From the IMG/VR virus record IMGVR_UViG_3300025162_000021, positions 106,593 through 170,592 of that record: a DNA stretch of 64,000 bases, one strand, 5' to 3'. The notes under the pieces were generated by a model. It had not been told where the DNA came from. It made no database searches and saw only the letters and a list, made by a program, of their open reading frames with translations. A program made the translations under genes and the position numbers. Positions 14,710-21,747 of the stretch are shown here, in pieces. Source of the DNA: a virus. Numbering within the stretch: position 1 is the stretch's first letter; the number at the start of each line of letters is the position of its first letter.

Positions 14710-15369
14710 ATGGAATGGGCGAAGAAAGTAAACCAGCTACTGGAGAAAAGATCAAAGGGATTCTTAAGATCGCAAAAACCGCCGCTGACTTCATTGGTAA
14801 GATCAAAGAATTGCCTCGTATTATTCATGCTATTATTCTTGCCGTTGCTTGCTTGGGCGCAGGCGGTGCCAGTGCCGTCTACGTTACCGAAAGAAGTGCT
14901 GATACAGAAGTTAAACGAATGCAATCAACAATTGCAAGTCTCGATAAGTCAATTGCAGACCTCCAAGCAAACAATCGACAGCTTATTGCTGACAAAGACG
15001 GACTTGTTGCAACAAATAAGTCTCTTGCAACAGAATCAGATAAACAAAGACAAACAATTACAACTCTTACAACAGAGCTTGGACAGCAGCACGGCATTAT
15101 TGACCTCCTTACAGCAGAGTCAAAACGAAACCAACAAATTATTAGCGACCTTGCAGCAGCAGGAAGACAGTTTGACGAAGGACTTGGATCAGCAGGTACT
15201 GATATACAATCAACTATTAAAAGACTCCAACTTACTCAAAGTACAATTGCAAAGCTTATCGCTCAAATTAACAGCTCTCGAATTCAGTAATAAAGTAAAA
15301 GATTATGTTCTTGTGGGTAGTGGCGTTGCTATAGTACTAGAGACCGTATATATTATACTTAGGAAGTGA
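14710..15369 (+). CDS. Coiled-coil secreted/membrane protein, spanin candidate (frame A)
   Basis: 219 residues from an ATG directly after the sigma stop. An internal ATG at 14827 would begin MLLFLPLLAWAQAVPVPS, a good signal peptide with a likely cut after AWA or AQA, and may be the real start. Residues about 60-195 form a long Gln/Leu-rich coiled coil; residues about 197-217 (YVLVGSGVAIVLETVYIIL) are a C-terminal membrane anchor. No lipobox cysteine is visible. The 191-aa frame B lies wholly inside this ORF. Signal peptide, periplasmic coiled coil and nested gene together resemble Rz/Rz1 spanins, which fuse inner and outer membranes at lysis. Only one of the two frames may be translated. Confidence 0.55.
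   Translation: MEWAKKVNQLLEKRSKGFLRSQKPPLTSLVRSKNCLVLFMLLFLPLLAWAQAVPVPSTLPKEVLIQKLNECNQQLQVSISQLQTSKQTIDSLLLTKTDLLQQISLLQQNQINKDKQLQLLQQSLDSSTALLTSLQQSQNETNKLLATLQQQEDSLTKDLDQQVLIYNQLLKDSNLLKVQLQSLSLKLTALEFSNKVKDYVLVGSGVAIVLETVYIILRK
14715..15290 (+). CDS. Coiled-coil inner-membrane protein, i-spanin (Rz-like) candidate (frame B)
   Basis: A 191-residue ORF fully inside frame A, shifted by +2. A basic N-terminus is followed by one transmembrane segment at about residues 38-57 (IIHAIILAVACLGAGGASAV), then a long periplasmic coiled coil (about 60-190). This is the layout of inner-membrane spanins: N-terminal signal anchor plus coiled coil. GAGGG lies about 13 bases upstream, shared with frame A. 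The overlap of two coiled coils is remarkable, since CAA-rich codon repeats in one frame give AAC/ACA-rich codons in the others, which tends to keep frames open; this must be weighed when judging whether both are real. Confidence 0.6.
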   Translation: MGEESKPATGEKIKGILKIAKTAADFIGKIKELPRIIHAIILAVACLGAGGASAVYVTERSADTEVKRMQSTIASLDKSIADLQANNRQLIADKDGLVATNKSLATESDKQRQTITTLTTELGQQHGIIDLLTAESKRNQQIISDLAAAGRQFDEGLGSAGTDIQSTIKRLQLTQSTIAKLIAQINSSRIQ

Positions 15370-15435
15370 ACTACCCTGAAACTAAAAAAGATTTCGAGGT
15401 TTTCTTGCGATGAAAAGTATAAATAGGAGAATACA

Positions 15436-15615
15436 ATGGATGCAGTTTCTAGTTTTAAAATGTGGATTGCTGAACAATTAGAGGAAGGCTCCCTTGTCAC
15501 TTCCTGGGATGAAAGCTTAATGGGCCTTGGCGAGGAGTATATGGTTGATGAAAGTGAAATGGATGCCGTGATACAATTCGCCGCTAGGTTGGCTCAGAGT
15601 CTTCGGCGAAAGTAA
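15436..15615 (+). CDS. Small acidic hypothetical protein, 59 aa
   Basis: A short ORF beginning MDAVSSFKMWIAEQLEEGSL, with TAGGAGA 6 bases before the ATG. The sequence TATAAATA, identical to the T4 late -10 element, lies at 15418-15425, but in this AT-rich DNA that may be chance. The product is acidic and helical with an Arg-rich end (SLRRK). Its stop is one base before the next ATG, so it is coupled to the HD hydrolase. Confidence 0.6.
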   Translation: MDAVSSFKMWIAEQLEEGSLVTSWDESLMGLGEEYMVDESEMDAVIQFAARLAQSLRRK

Positions 15616-15616
15616 G

Positions 15617-16162
15617 ATGACTATTCTAATCGAAGGTGTTCCAGAGGATGCTCTAGTAACAGCTACCAGGGCTCACTCTGGACAATTTAGAAGAGGAGGC
15701 GCTCCTTACATATCTCACCCCGCACGAGTTGCTCAGCATGTACAACGTGTGAAAGGCGACTCTCATAAAGCTGATGACTTAATAGCTGCGGCCTATCTTC
15801 ACGACACCCTCGAAGATACAGATATGACCGAAAAGCAGATTCTCGATCAATTTGGTCCTAACGTCCTTAATCTCGTATTTGAATTGACTTCCGATGAGGA
15901 AGAGCTGAAACGGCTAGGTAAAACTGCATATTTACAAAAGAAGTTTTCGGGTATCAGTAGCTGGGCTTTAGTTATCAAATTGAGTGATCGCTTAGATAAT
16001 GTGTCGGATCTTCTTGACGCTGATTACGACTGGGCTCTGAAGTATGCCAAGCAAACCCAAGACATACTAATTTACTTGATCGAGCATAGAAAACTAACGA
16101 GCACACAAAAAAGATTAGTAGGAGAGATACAGGAGATTTTAGACGAATTTTATAAGAAATAA
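15617..16162 (+). CDS. HD-domain (p)ppGpp hydrolase-like protein (SpoT/MESH1 type)
   Basis: 181 residues matching the small alarmone hydrolase layout: FRRGGAPYISHPARVA with His34, AAYLHDTLEDTD with His62-Asp63 and Glu66-Asp67, and VIKLSDRLDNVSD with Asp124. These are the manganese ligands and catalytic residues of SpoT/MESH1 hydrolases. No synthetase domain is present. The reaction would be removal of the 3' pyrophosphate from (p)ppGpp, relieving the stringent response during infection; a related nucleotide is possible as substrate. It is followed by an Hsp20 gene. Family assignment is secure, substrate is inferred. Confidence 0.85.
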   Translation: MTILIEGVPEDALVTATRAHSGQFRRGGAPYISHPARVAQHVQRVKGDSHKADDLIAAAYLHDTLEDTDMTEKQILDQFGPNVLNLVFELTSDEEELKRLGKTAYLQKKFSGISSWALVIKLSDRLDNVSDLLDADYDWALKYAKQTQDILIYLIEHRKLTSTQKRLVGEIQEILDEFYKK

Positions 16163-16169
16163 TCAACAC

Positions 16170-16177
16170 ACTAATTA
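16170..16177 (+). promoter_or_regulatory. ACTAATTA motif upstream of hsp20
   Basis: ACTAATTA, followed at 16180-16185 by TATAAT, about 90 bases before the Hsp20 start and just after the HD-hydrolase stop. The combination may be a promoter. Confidence 0.4.
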
Positions 16178-16261
16178 TCTATAATGAAGTAAATAACGCG
16201 TTCCGTATGGAAGCGTAGATGTATTTCAGGCCGTATAAAAGGCCACGTAAAGGAGAAGGTC

Positions 16262-16738
16262 ATGACGACTTCAAGAGGTTTCAGGGTGCGTGGAGATGAC
16301 ATTTTATTTCCATTGCAGGAGGTTGCAGAGACAATGAGCGGATGGTTCGATTTGCTTAGTGGTTGGGAGGCGCCGGTTTCCAAGCTTCCTCATTCCTTGG
16401 CTACAGGATCTTCGTTCCCGCCTTGCAACTGGTATTCAGATGAACAAAATAATCTATATTATGAGTTCGCTGTGGCAGGCTTCAGTAAGGATGAAATCAA
16501 TCTTTCGTTAAACGACGATCTGTTGATTCTAACAATCATTCCACTACCTGCAAAAGAAAAGGACACTAGAAAGCAACTACAGAAAGGCATCAAGCGATGT
16601 GAGTCTGTGAGCCAGTACAGAATTCCACTATCTAAGTACAATCTACAGAAGGTAGAATCAAAGCTAGAAAACGGAATTTTGTCCGTTATGATTCCTGCAA
16701 AGGAAGACACAAAGCCGATTAAAATAAATATCGGTTAA
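16262..16738 (+). CDS. Small heat shock protein, Hsp20/alpha-crystallin family
   Basis: 158 residues with the alpha-crystallin domain at about 58-158: NWYSDEQNNLYYEFAVAGFS, DEINLSLNDDLLILTI, then YRIPLSKYNLQKVESKLENG with the conserved ENGILSV strand, ending IKINIG. Such ATP-independent holdases are common in T4-like phages of marine bacteria and probably protect phage proteins during assembly. AAGGAGAAGG precedes the ATG. A 90-base leader separates it from the upstream gene, and a terminator follows, so it can be a single-gene transcript. Confidence 0.9.
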   Translation: MTTSRGFRVRGDDILFPLQEVAETMSGWFDLLSGWEAPVSKLPHSLATGSSFPPCNWYSDEQNNLYYEFAVAGFSKDEINLSLNDDLLILTIIPLPAKEKDTRKQLQKGIKRCESVSQYRIPLSKYNLQKVESKLENGILSVMIPAKEDTKPIKINIG

Positions 16739-16742
16739 AAAG

Positions 16743-16775
16743 AAAGCCACTCTGAAAAGAGTGGCTTTTATTTTG
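16743..16775. terminator. Bidirectional terminator after hsp20
   Basis: Stem AAAGCCACTCT / AGAGTGGCTTT with a four-base GAAA loop and a T run on the right; A residues on the left give a weaker T run on the minus strand. It separates convergent hsp20 and lipase genes. Confidence 0.9.
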
Positions 16776-16776
16776 C

Positions 16777-17484
16777 TTAAATTATTACTGCGATATCATC
16801 GGGATAATTGCGATAAGCGTGATCTCCGAATAATTCTACGTCATGCATGTCTCTCGGTTGCCTTCTCAAGGCCCACCAGATAGCTAAAAGAGTGTTGCCC
16901 AGTACCTGCAGTACTTTTCTTGGGCCAAAATGAAGCATTTGGATACCTTTATATCCGAATAGCCTGGGCGGTACAAAGTGAACAATATCAGCACCATAAT
17001 ATATAGCTAAGAATCTCACTCTCTTCTCAAAGCTCTTAACAAAAGCCGCGTTGCCTACCCTCGGGGAAGAGCCTGGCAAGCAAAATATACTACATCCATC
17101 AAAATTATACTGCACGTCTAGGCTACATATAGTTGCCAAGGCGCCACCATACGAATGGCCGGTGACGACGACAGTACCTGCTGGTTTTCTATCGTAGAAT
17201 TCTCGAGCCCGATTGAGAATCACATCTCTCACGCCACTCTGCTTGTATTGATCTAACCAACCGAAATGAATGCGAACTTTTGAGTCCGTATTATCATAAG
17301 GTATAACTGCGGTATCGAAAAGCATATGATTCCACCAATCTAATGTTGAATCAGATGATCTGAATACTACAAAAAGGGATTCCTCGTCCTCTTTAAAAAT
17401 AGCCTGTACGGTACCTTTATCAATGTCGGCCCTATCCGAAGACTCCGCAAATAATTCTTTGAAAAACTTCAGATCATATGTCAT
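16777..17484 (-). CDS. Class 3 lipase, alpha/beta hydrolase
   Basis: 235 residues with the lipase class 3 layout: the substrate-facing strand LFVVFRSSDSTLDWW, the nucleophile elbow VVVTGHSYGGALATI with Ser111, PRVGNAAFVKSF, the acid GADIVHFVPP with Asp166, and FGDHAY with His222 near the C-terminus. All three catalytic residues are present, so it should be an active esterase or lipase. No signal peptide is seen, so it acts in the cytoplasm unless released. An in-frame ATG 16 codons earlier (17532) lacks a ribosome site, while GGGGAT precedes the ATG at 17484. ACTAATTA lies 14 bases upstream. Possible roles are membrane-lipid remodelling or help in lysis. Confidence 0.85.
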   Translation of the reverse strand: MTYDLKFFKELFAESSDRADIDKGTVQAIFKEDEESLFVVFRSSDSTLDWWNHMLFDTAVIPYDNTDSKVRIHFGWLDQYKQSGVRDVILNRAREFYDRKPAGTVVVTGHSYGGALATICSLDVQYNFDGCSIFCLPGSSPRVGNAAFVKSFEKRVRFLAIYYGADIVHFVPPRLFGYKGIQMLHFGPRKVLQVLGNTLLAIWWALRRQPRDMHDVELFGDHAYRNYPDDIAVII

Positions 17485-17497
17485 TTTTATCCCCACA

Positions 17498-17505
17498 TAA
17501 TTAGT
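17498..17505 (-). promoter_or_regulatory. ACTAATTA motif upstream of the lipase
   Basis: Minus-strand ACTAATTATG just upstream of the GGGGAT ribosome site of the lipase gene, preceded by TATAAAATTAGTG. Another member of the intergenic group. Confidence 0.4.
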
Positions 17506-17544
17506 CACTAATTTTATATCGCATGTACACAAAGGAGCTTCCCA

Positions 17545-17808
17545 ATGATGGCAATTACACTACACGACTGGAAGACTATTCGAGAACTGAGACTATGTAC
17601 TGCTGCTGGTTTATTAAATCCCATGGAATTCAAGATACTGCTAGCTCCTATGGTTTTTTTGGATCAAGGAGACGCGGGCGATGATGAAGAGGATAGTATT
17701 GCTGACGACCTACGACAAATAAAAAAGAATAAAAAAAGCTCCTCTGAAAAAGAGGAGCTTCCACCTGCTATAGGCTTTCATGTAGACTCAGAGGAAGAGG
17801 ACGACTAA
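17545..17808 (+). CDS. Hypothetical protein with acidic C-terminus, 87 aa
   Basis: AAGGAG precedes a double ATG. The N-terminal half is hydrophobic-helical (DWKTIRELRLCTAAGLLNP, FKILLAPMVF), while the C-terminal half is a run of Asp/Glu (DAGDDEEDS, DSEEEDD) around a Lys/Ser patch. No family is recognised. Its 3' end carries, in the Lys/Ser-coding part, the terminator of the opposing nrdJ gene, and the last four bases overlap the nrdJ stop. Confidence 0.65.
   Translation: MMAITLHDWKTIRELRLCTAAGLLNPMEFKILLAPMVFLDQGDAGDDEEDSIADDLRQIKKNKKSSSEKEELPPAIGFHVDSEEEDD
17721..17760 (-). terminator. nrdJ terminator embedded in the opposing gene
   Basis: Stem AAGCTCCTCT / AGAGGAGCTT with GAAAA loop. On the plus strand no T run follows, but on the minus strand a long T-rich run does. 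It therefore terminates nrdJ, although it lies inside the coding sequence of the convergent 87-aa gene. Confidence 0.8.
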
Positions 17809-19397
17809 CATTTTGACCATCCACACATACACGTGACACATCCCTCTTTATACATAAAGCCATCTTTACTACCACAAGAGGGACATTCCATAGATGTCTT
17901 TACTTGCTCGCCGTTCTTGATGTATCCTTTAAGAACTCTCGCTAAGGATTTTGACCAGGAACCGAAACCATCGCTTTTACCTAGCTGTTCAACGATGAAC
18001 TCGATAGGTGTTCCGTGCCTCAGAGCTGTACTCAGTAGACGCGTTGGTCCTTCGTACTCGTGATTGAATGTTTGGGCAATATTCTCAATTACGACCTTAT
18101 CTACTCCGTTAGGAATAATGAGGTCGTAATTGCCTTTGCCCTTCTTACGAATGATACCTGTGTCTTTATCCTTTAGATAACTCCATTCTTCTCTTTGTTC
18201 AGATATGAATGTCTCATATATGGATCCGCTGTACTTGCCGATTAGAGTTAGAAACTTTTGTCCCTTAATAGAAGTGACATAAATATCACACTCCAAGTCC
18301 TTAGGTCTTTTTGGCGCACCAGACCTCTCAATGTACTCAGGTCTCTTATAGCATACTTCTTTCTTCACTGGCTTAGTAGATAATATTCCCTTCATACTTC
18401 CCTGTGGATTAAATGAAGTGAATCCTTTTAAGCCTTGCTTATAAGCAAACATGAAAAGATCTTTATAGGCCTCCAAAGTATATCCTTCGGGTAGGTTAGC
18501 TGTCTTAGATATAGAGTGATCTATGTATTTTTGAAAAGCAGCCTGTACTCTTACCCCATCATAAGGATTCACTTCATTTGAAGTTATGAAGTACTCGGGA
18601 ATTTTAGGTTCAAGCCCCGTCGATGTCATATGTGCTTTTGTATCATCGTAAGGGGTGTGAAGATATTCTAGCCAGGCCTTATCATACACAGTTTCTTTAC
18701 GAGTCTCGTCTCCTTTTCCCGTCCTGATAGTTCTATCATACTGGAGAGCAAAGATGGGCTCAATACCTGAAGAGCAATTATTACCAACTGTCAATGAAAT
18801 TGTTCCTGTTGGCGCACAAGTTAATATACCTATGTTCCTTAGACCACTTGCCCATATATCTTCATATAATTCCTCGGGGAGTGAGGTAATAAAAGAAGAC
18901 TGATTAAGTCTTTTATCAAATGCAGGAAAGGTACCCTTTTCTCTCGCTAACTCAGCAGATTCACTGTATGCTTCGTCACGGAGTATTCTACCTATTCCGT
19001 CTGCAAGATCTATACTTTCTTGGCTACCGTATTTTATTTTCATCATGGCACAGACGTCACCAAAACCCGTGAAGCCTAGTCCTATCCGCCTCCACTGTTT
19101 GGAAAAATCTTCTATCCTCTTAAGAGGATATTTAGTTACATCTAAAACGTCATCAAGAAATCTAACTGCTGTGCGAATAGTTTTCGATAGAAGATCCTGA
19201 TTAATCATCGGGGAATCTCCAAAAGCCCCTGTCACAAAGGAAGGTAGGTTTAAGGATCCTAGACAGCATAAACTATATGCTGGCATCGAAATTTCGCCAC
19301 AATTTTTAATAACAGTGCCATTTGCATAAAAATTATGAGTATTCTCCACTGTTATATCATATACATCTTCGTTATCAGATGTTTCTATAATTAGCAT
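17805..19397 (-). CDS. nrdJ: Ribonucleotide reductase class II, C-terminal part with C-intein
   Basis: 530 residues. The first 32 are a C-intein (VYDITVENTHNFYANGTVIKN) ending in Lys-Asn, followed by the +1 Cys33 which starts the C-extein CGEISMP, the second half of the RNR active-site motif NPCGE. The rest continues the catalytic barrel, including TSFNPQGSMKG and a C-terminal zinc-binding tail (CPSCGS, CVTCMCGW). After splicing it joins the 263-residue N-extein encoded just upstream, giving a 761-residue adenosylcobalamin-dependent ribonucleotide reductase that makes dNTPs. The intein's penultimate residue is Lys instead of the usual His. AGAGGAGA lies before the ATG. Confidence 0.9.
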   Translation of the reverse strand: MLIIETSDNEDVYDITVENTHNFYANGTVIKNCGEISMPAYSLCCLGSLNLPSFVTGAFGDSPMINQDLLSKTIRTAVRFLDDVLDVTKYPLKRIEDFSKQWRRIGLGFTGFGDVCAMMKIKYGSQESIDLADGIGRILRDEAYSESAELAREKGTFPAFDKRLNQSSFITSLPEELYEDIWASGLRNIGILTCAPTGTISLTVGNNCSSGIEPIFALQYDRTIRTGKGDETRKETVYDKAWLEYLHTPYDDTKAHMTSTGLEPKIPEYFITSNEVNPYDGVRVQAAFQKYIDHSISKTANLPEGYTLEAYKDLFMFAYKQGLKGFTSFNPQGSMKGILSTKPVKKEVCYKRPEYIERSGAPKRPKDLECDIYVTSIKGQKFLTLIGKYSGSIYETFISEQREEWSYLKDKDTGIIRKKGKGNYDLIIPNGVDKVVIENIAQTFNHEYEGPTRLLSTALRHGTPIEFIVEQLGKSDGFGSWSKSLARVLKGYIKNGEQVKTSMECPSCGSKDGFMYKEGCVTCMCGWSKC

Positions 19398-19424
19398 TTT
19401 TAAACGTCTCCTCTGTTAATTCCT

Positions 19425-20531
19425 CTAGTCATGGATTAACTCATCAGTTGGTTGAAGGTGCTGTGCTTCTACCCATCCTCTATTTTTTGTAAGTATTTTG
19501 TGATCCGGAGTACATTTGATCTGATTGCCAGTGGAGGTATCTGTTATCCTGATTATTTTCGTATTTTTTCTAGTGAGAAGAGCATTTGTTACTTTTTGGT
19601 ATTCAGTTTGACGAGTCTCTTCGTTGAGAGACTTCGCAAATACTTCTTCCCCAGAAACTACCAATTCTACTAAGTCCTTCATTCTTATTTTTTGATTTAC
19701 GCCCTTGAAAGAAATATCTACAACGGTATCTCCTGTTACGCAAGGATTGACCGAATCTATATTAAAGGCGTACCAGCCGTTGTTATACCTATTTACTGTA
19801 TCAATATTAAAGATGCCTGGTTCATTGTGCTCGAAGGCATTCTTGGCCAGGAGATCATAAAGATACTTAGCTTTAACTATTTTATAAACTTGCCCTTCCC
19901 AAACAAGAGGCCATTCACTATCTTCTTCTACAGCCCTGATAAATTCGTCTGTGAGAACTACAGAGAGGTTGAATTGGTCTAAAGCTTTTTTCTCGTCTCC
20001 GTGTTTTACTGTAATGAACTCTTCGATGTCAGGGTGATCTATGTTCATCAGAGCAATATGAGCAGATCGACGACCTCCTCCAGTCTGTATGACTTTTGCA
20101 GACTCGTTGAATATTTTAAGGAAAGAAATAGGCCCGGATGACTTGCCTCCCTTTTTAATAGCAGCATCTTTAGGTCTCAAGTACGAAATATTAAAGCCAA
20201 CGCCTCCCCCTGAAGCACTGATCATGGCATCATCGTGGAGAGCTCCGAAAATGCCCTCCATGCTATCTCCAACAGCTATAGTATAACAATTATTATAGTA
20301 CTTCATTTTAGAATCCGGACGAGCATTAGCTAGGATTCTTCCACCGGGGATAAATAAGCCTTTTTCCATAATGTCAAGAAATTCGTGTTCCCACTGAGCT
20401 CTTACTTTCGGTTTTTCAGCCATCGCTATTTCAGTCGCAACACCCCTAAATACATCCTCAGGGGTTTTTTCGCCGTTAATCATATACTTCTGGCGAAAGA
20501 TTTCTTCGGAGATAGATTGAGAGAACATCAT
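19425..20531 (-). CDS. nrdJ: Ribonucleotide reductase class II, N-terminal part with N-intein
   Basis: 368 residues. Residues 1-263 are the N-extein, with the N-terminal RNR region, SASGGGVGFNISYLRP, QTGGGRRSAH and finally FNIDSVNP. Cys264 begins a 105-residue N-intein: CVTGDTVV (block A) and IKCTPDHKILT (block B with T-x-x-H), ending ELIHD. Only 27 bases separate it from the C-terminal gene. Trans-splicing should restore NPCGE with its catalytic cysteine. AAGGAAGG precedes the MM start. Both halves are in one operon so they are made together. No homing endonuclease is present between them. Confidence 0.9.
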   Translation of the reverse strand: MMFSQSISEEIFRQKYMINGEKTPEDVFRGVATEIAMAEKPKVRAQWEHEFLDIMEKGLFIPGGRILANARPDSKMKYYNNCYTIAVGDSMEGIFGALHDDAMISASGGGVGFNISYLRPKDAAIKKGGKSSGPISFLKIFNESAKVIQTGGGRRSAHIALMNIDHPDIEEFITVKHGDEKKALDQFNLSVVLTDEFIRAVEEDSEWPLVWEGQVYKIVKAKYLYDLLAKNAFEHNEPGIFNIDTVNRYNNGWYAFNIDSVNPCVTGDTVVDISFKGVNQKIRMKDLVELVVSGEEVFAKSLNEETRQTEYQKVTNALLTRKNTKIIRITDTSTGNQIKCTPDHKILTKNRGWVEAQHLQPTDELIHD

Positions 20532-20562
20532 ATGGTTTTTACCTTCCTTTTATGCGTATGGC

Positions 20563-20570
20563 TAATTAGT
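20563..20570 (-). promoter_or_regulatory. ACTAATTA motif upstream of nrdJ
   Basis: Minus-strand ACTAATTA overlapping the stop of the 69-aa gene and about 32 bases before nrdJ. It may mark a transcript start for the split reductase. Confidence 0.4.
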
Positions 20571-20775
20571 TGATCATCTCCTTTTTAAAGAATTTACGAT
20601 AGCTCTTGAGGTAGGGCGCTAGCTTTTCGTCCATCTCCTTAAAGATAGCTGTGATTTTAGCAGCCTCCTCAGAATTCAACTTTGATAAATCGATGCCTTC
20701 GACATGAGTCTCATCATGATTCATAACAATCACCTTCCTGGGCTCGTTATGATAAGTAAACTCCATTAACTTCAT
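20566..20775 (-). CDS. Small SH3-like beta-barrel candidate, 69 aa
   Basis: AAGGAG precedes the ATG, which overlaps the upstream nucleotidyltransferase stop. The N-terminal half MKLMEFTYHNEPRKVIVMN then GIDLSKLNSEEA resembles the short phage SH3/WYL-like barrel proteins, in which strands are followed by a GIDLS-type turn and a helix. Family assignment is from pattern only. Role unknown. Confidence 0.5.
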   Translation of the reverse strand: MKLMEFTYHNEPRKVIVMNHDETHVEGIDLSKLNSEEAAKITAIFKEMDEKLAPYLKSYRKFFKKEMIN

Positions 20776-21233
20776 TTTCTCTCCTTTATTAGCTGTGTAT
20801 TATAGTCTTCGATTTGTTTCGGGGAAAAGTCTTTAGATGGTAAGGTGAGTTTCATCATCGTTACTAGACTCTCGAATAGTGCTATTTTCGCTGATCTATC
20901 AAGTATAGCCGTATCTTTGAGTATTGCTTTCACTGCTCTCGTCGCAAACACCCAGGCAGGAAACTCTTGTGGATGCACTGGTATAAAATTAACTTTGCCA
21001 AACTTCAAATCTATCCAAAACCCTGAATTATAGTTCGAGGGAGCTCGAACGAGGCCGGTAGTCAAAGAGTTTATTTTACTATCATTATGCACACTGTATA
21101 CAAGATCCCAATCACTGTCTGGGCGTTCCGTGCCAAACGCCCTACTTCCTGTTAGATAACACAGGTTTAAAAGGTCTTCAATTGGTATATCTTTATTTTT
21201 TTTAATAAGACCTTCGAAAAGCTCATCAAACAT
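20772..21233 (-). CDS. Small nucleotidyltransferase (Pol beta/MNT superfamily)
   Basis: 153 residues. TGSRAFGTERPDSDWDLVYS is the signature G-S-x10-D-x-D of the Pol-beta-like nucleotidyltransferases; WIDLKFG supplies the third acidic residue. Such enzymes transfer NMP groups to RNA, protein or antibiotics; the target is unknown here. The remaining helices are too few for a tRNA-maturing enzyme. AAGGAG lies upstream of the ATG. It is in an operon with the 69-aa protein and nrdJ. An antitoxin-type MNT role is possible but no HEPN partner is adjacent. Confidence 0.75.
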   Translation of the reverse strand: MFDELFEGLIKKNKDIPIEDLLNLCYLTGSRAFGTERPDSDWDLVYSVHNDSKINSLTTGLVRAPSNYNSGFWIDLKFGKVNFIPVHPQEFPAWVFATRAVKAILKDTAILDRSAKIALFESLVTMMKLTLPSKDFSPKQIEDYNTQLIKERK

Positions 21234-21268
21234 GATTTTCTCCTTTTTATAATATAGCTAAACCTCTC

Positions 21269-21276
21269 ACTAATTA
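21269..21276 (+). promoter_or_regulatory. ACTAATTA motif
   Basis: ACTAATTATGG in the divergent gap between the nucleotidyltransferase and the 150-aa gene, 19 bases before the latter's ATG, with GAGGG between. Confidence 0.4.
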
Positions 21277-21294
21277 TGGTGAGGGACAAAAATA

Positions 21295-21747
21295 ATGCCT
21301 ACACCTTCTTCTATGGAATACCTTAGTTTATTATACAAGGAATTGACTCGAAAACTGGAAACTATTCATAAATACATAGATGCCATCGACAATCAGGTCG
21401 GTGACATATACCAGTCAGCTTATGAAGGCGTTTATATCTGTAAGCGCAAGTATGAGATCGTAGAAGACTATAAAGAAACAACTCCGAAGATTCATCCTCA
21501 AACTGAGTTCGCTTTTGAGCCGAGGCCCAATAAGCCTAAAAAAGGCGACACTGGACAGGATGTTCAGGAAACTATAGAAGACCTCAACGAAGATTTGAAA
21601 TCTACCTTCGCTGAGATCAATTTCCGATTCTCTAAGCAGCAAGGAAACCTAGACAACCTAGGAAAGGTCCACTTAGAGTTACAGAATATTATTAATGAAA
21701 TATTCCAAAATTGGAAAACCTTAAATGGAGATGAAGACAAGTTTTAA
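21295..21747 (+). CDS. Hypothetical helical protein, 150 aa
   Basis: GAGGG lies about 10 bases before the ATG. The product is helical with a central Pro/Lys segment (EPRPNKPKKGDTGQD) joining two helical halves; the C-terminal half has Asn/Leu/Gln heptads. It is the only plus-strand gene between minus-strand genes, has its own ACTAATTA motif, and its last four bases overlap the stop of the opposing polymerase gene. No family is recognised; a virion or assembly role is possible. Confidence 0.65.
   Translation: MPTPSSMEYLSLLYKELTRKLETIHKYIDAIDNQVGDIYQSAYEGVYICKRKYEIVEDYKETTPKIHPQTEFAFEPRPNKPKKGDTGQDVQETIEDLNEDLKSTFAEINFRFSKQQGNLDNLGKVHLELQNIINEIFQNWKTLNGDEDKF

Noticed and set aside
15418-15425. 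TATAAATA, identical to the T4 late promoter -10
   Set aside because: Kept only as a remark: the string also occurs at about 24010 in AT-rich DNA, and it does not recur before virion genes.
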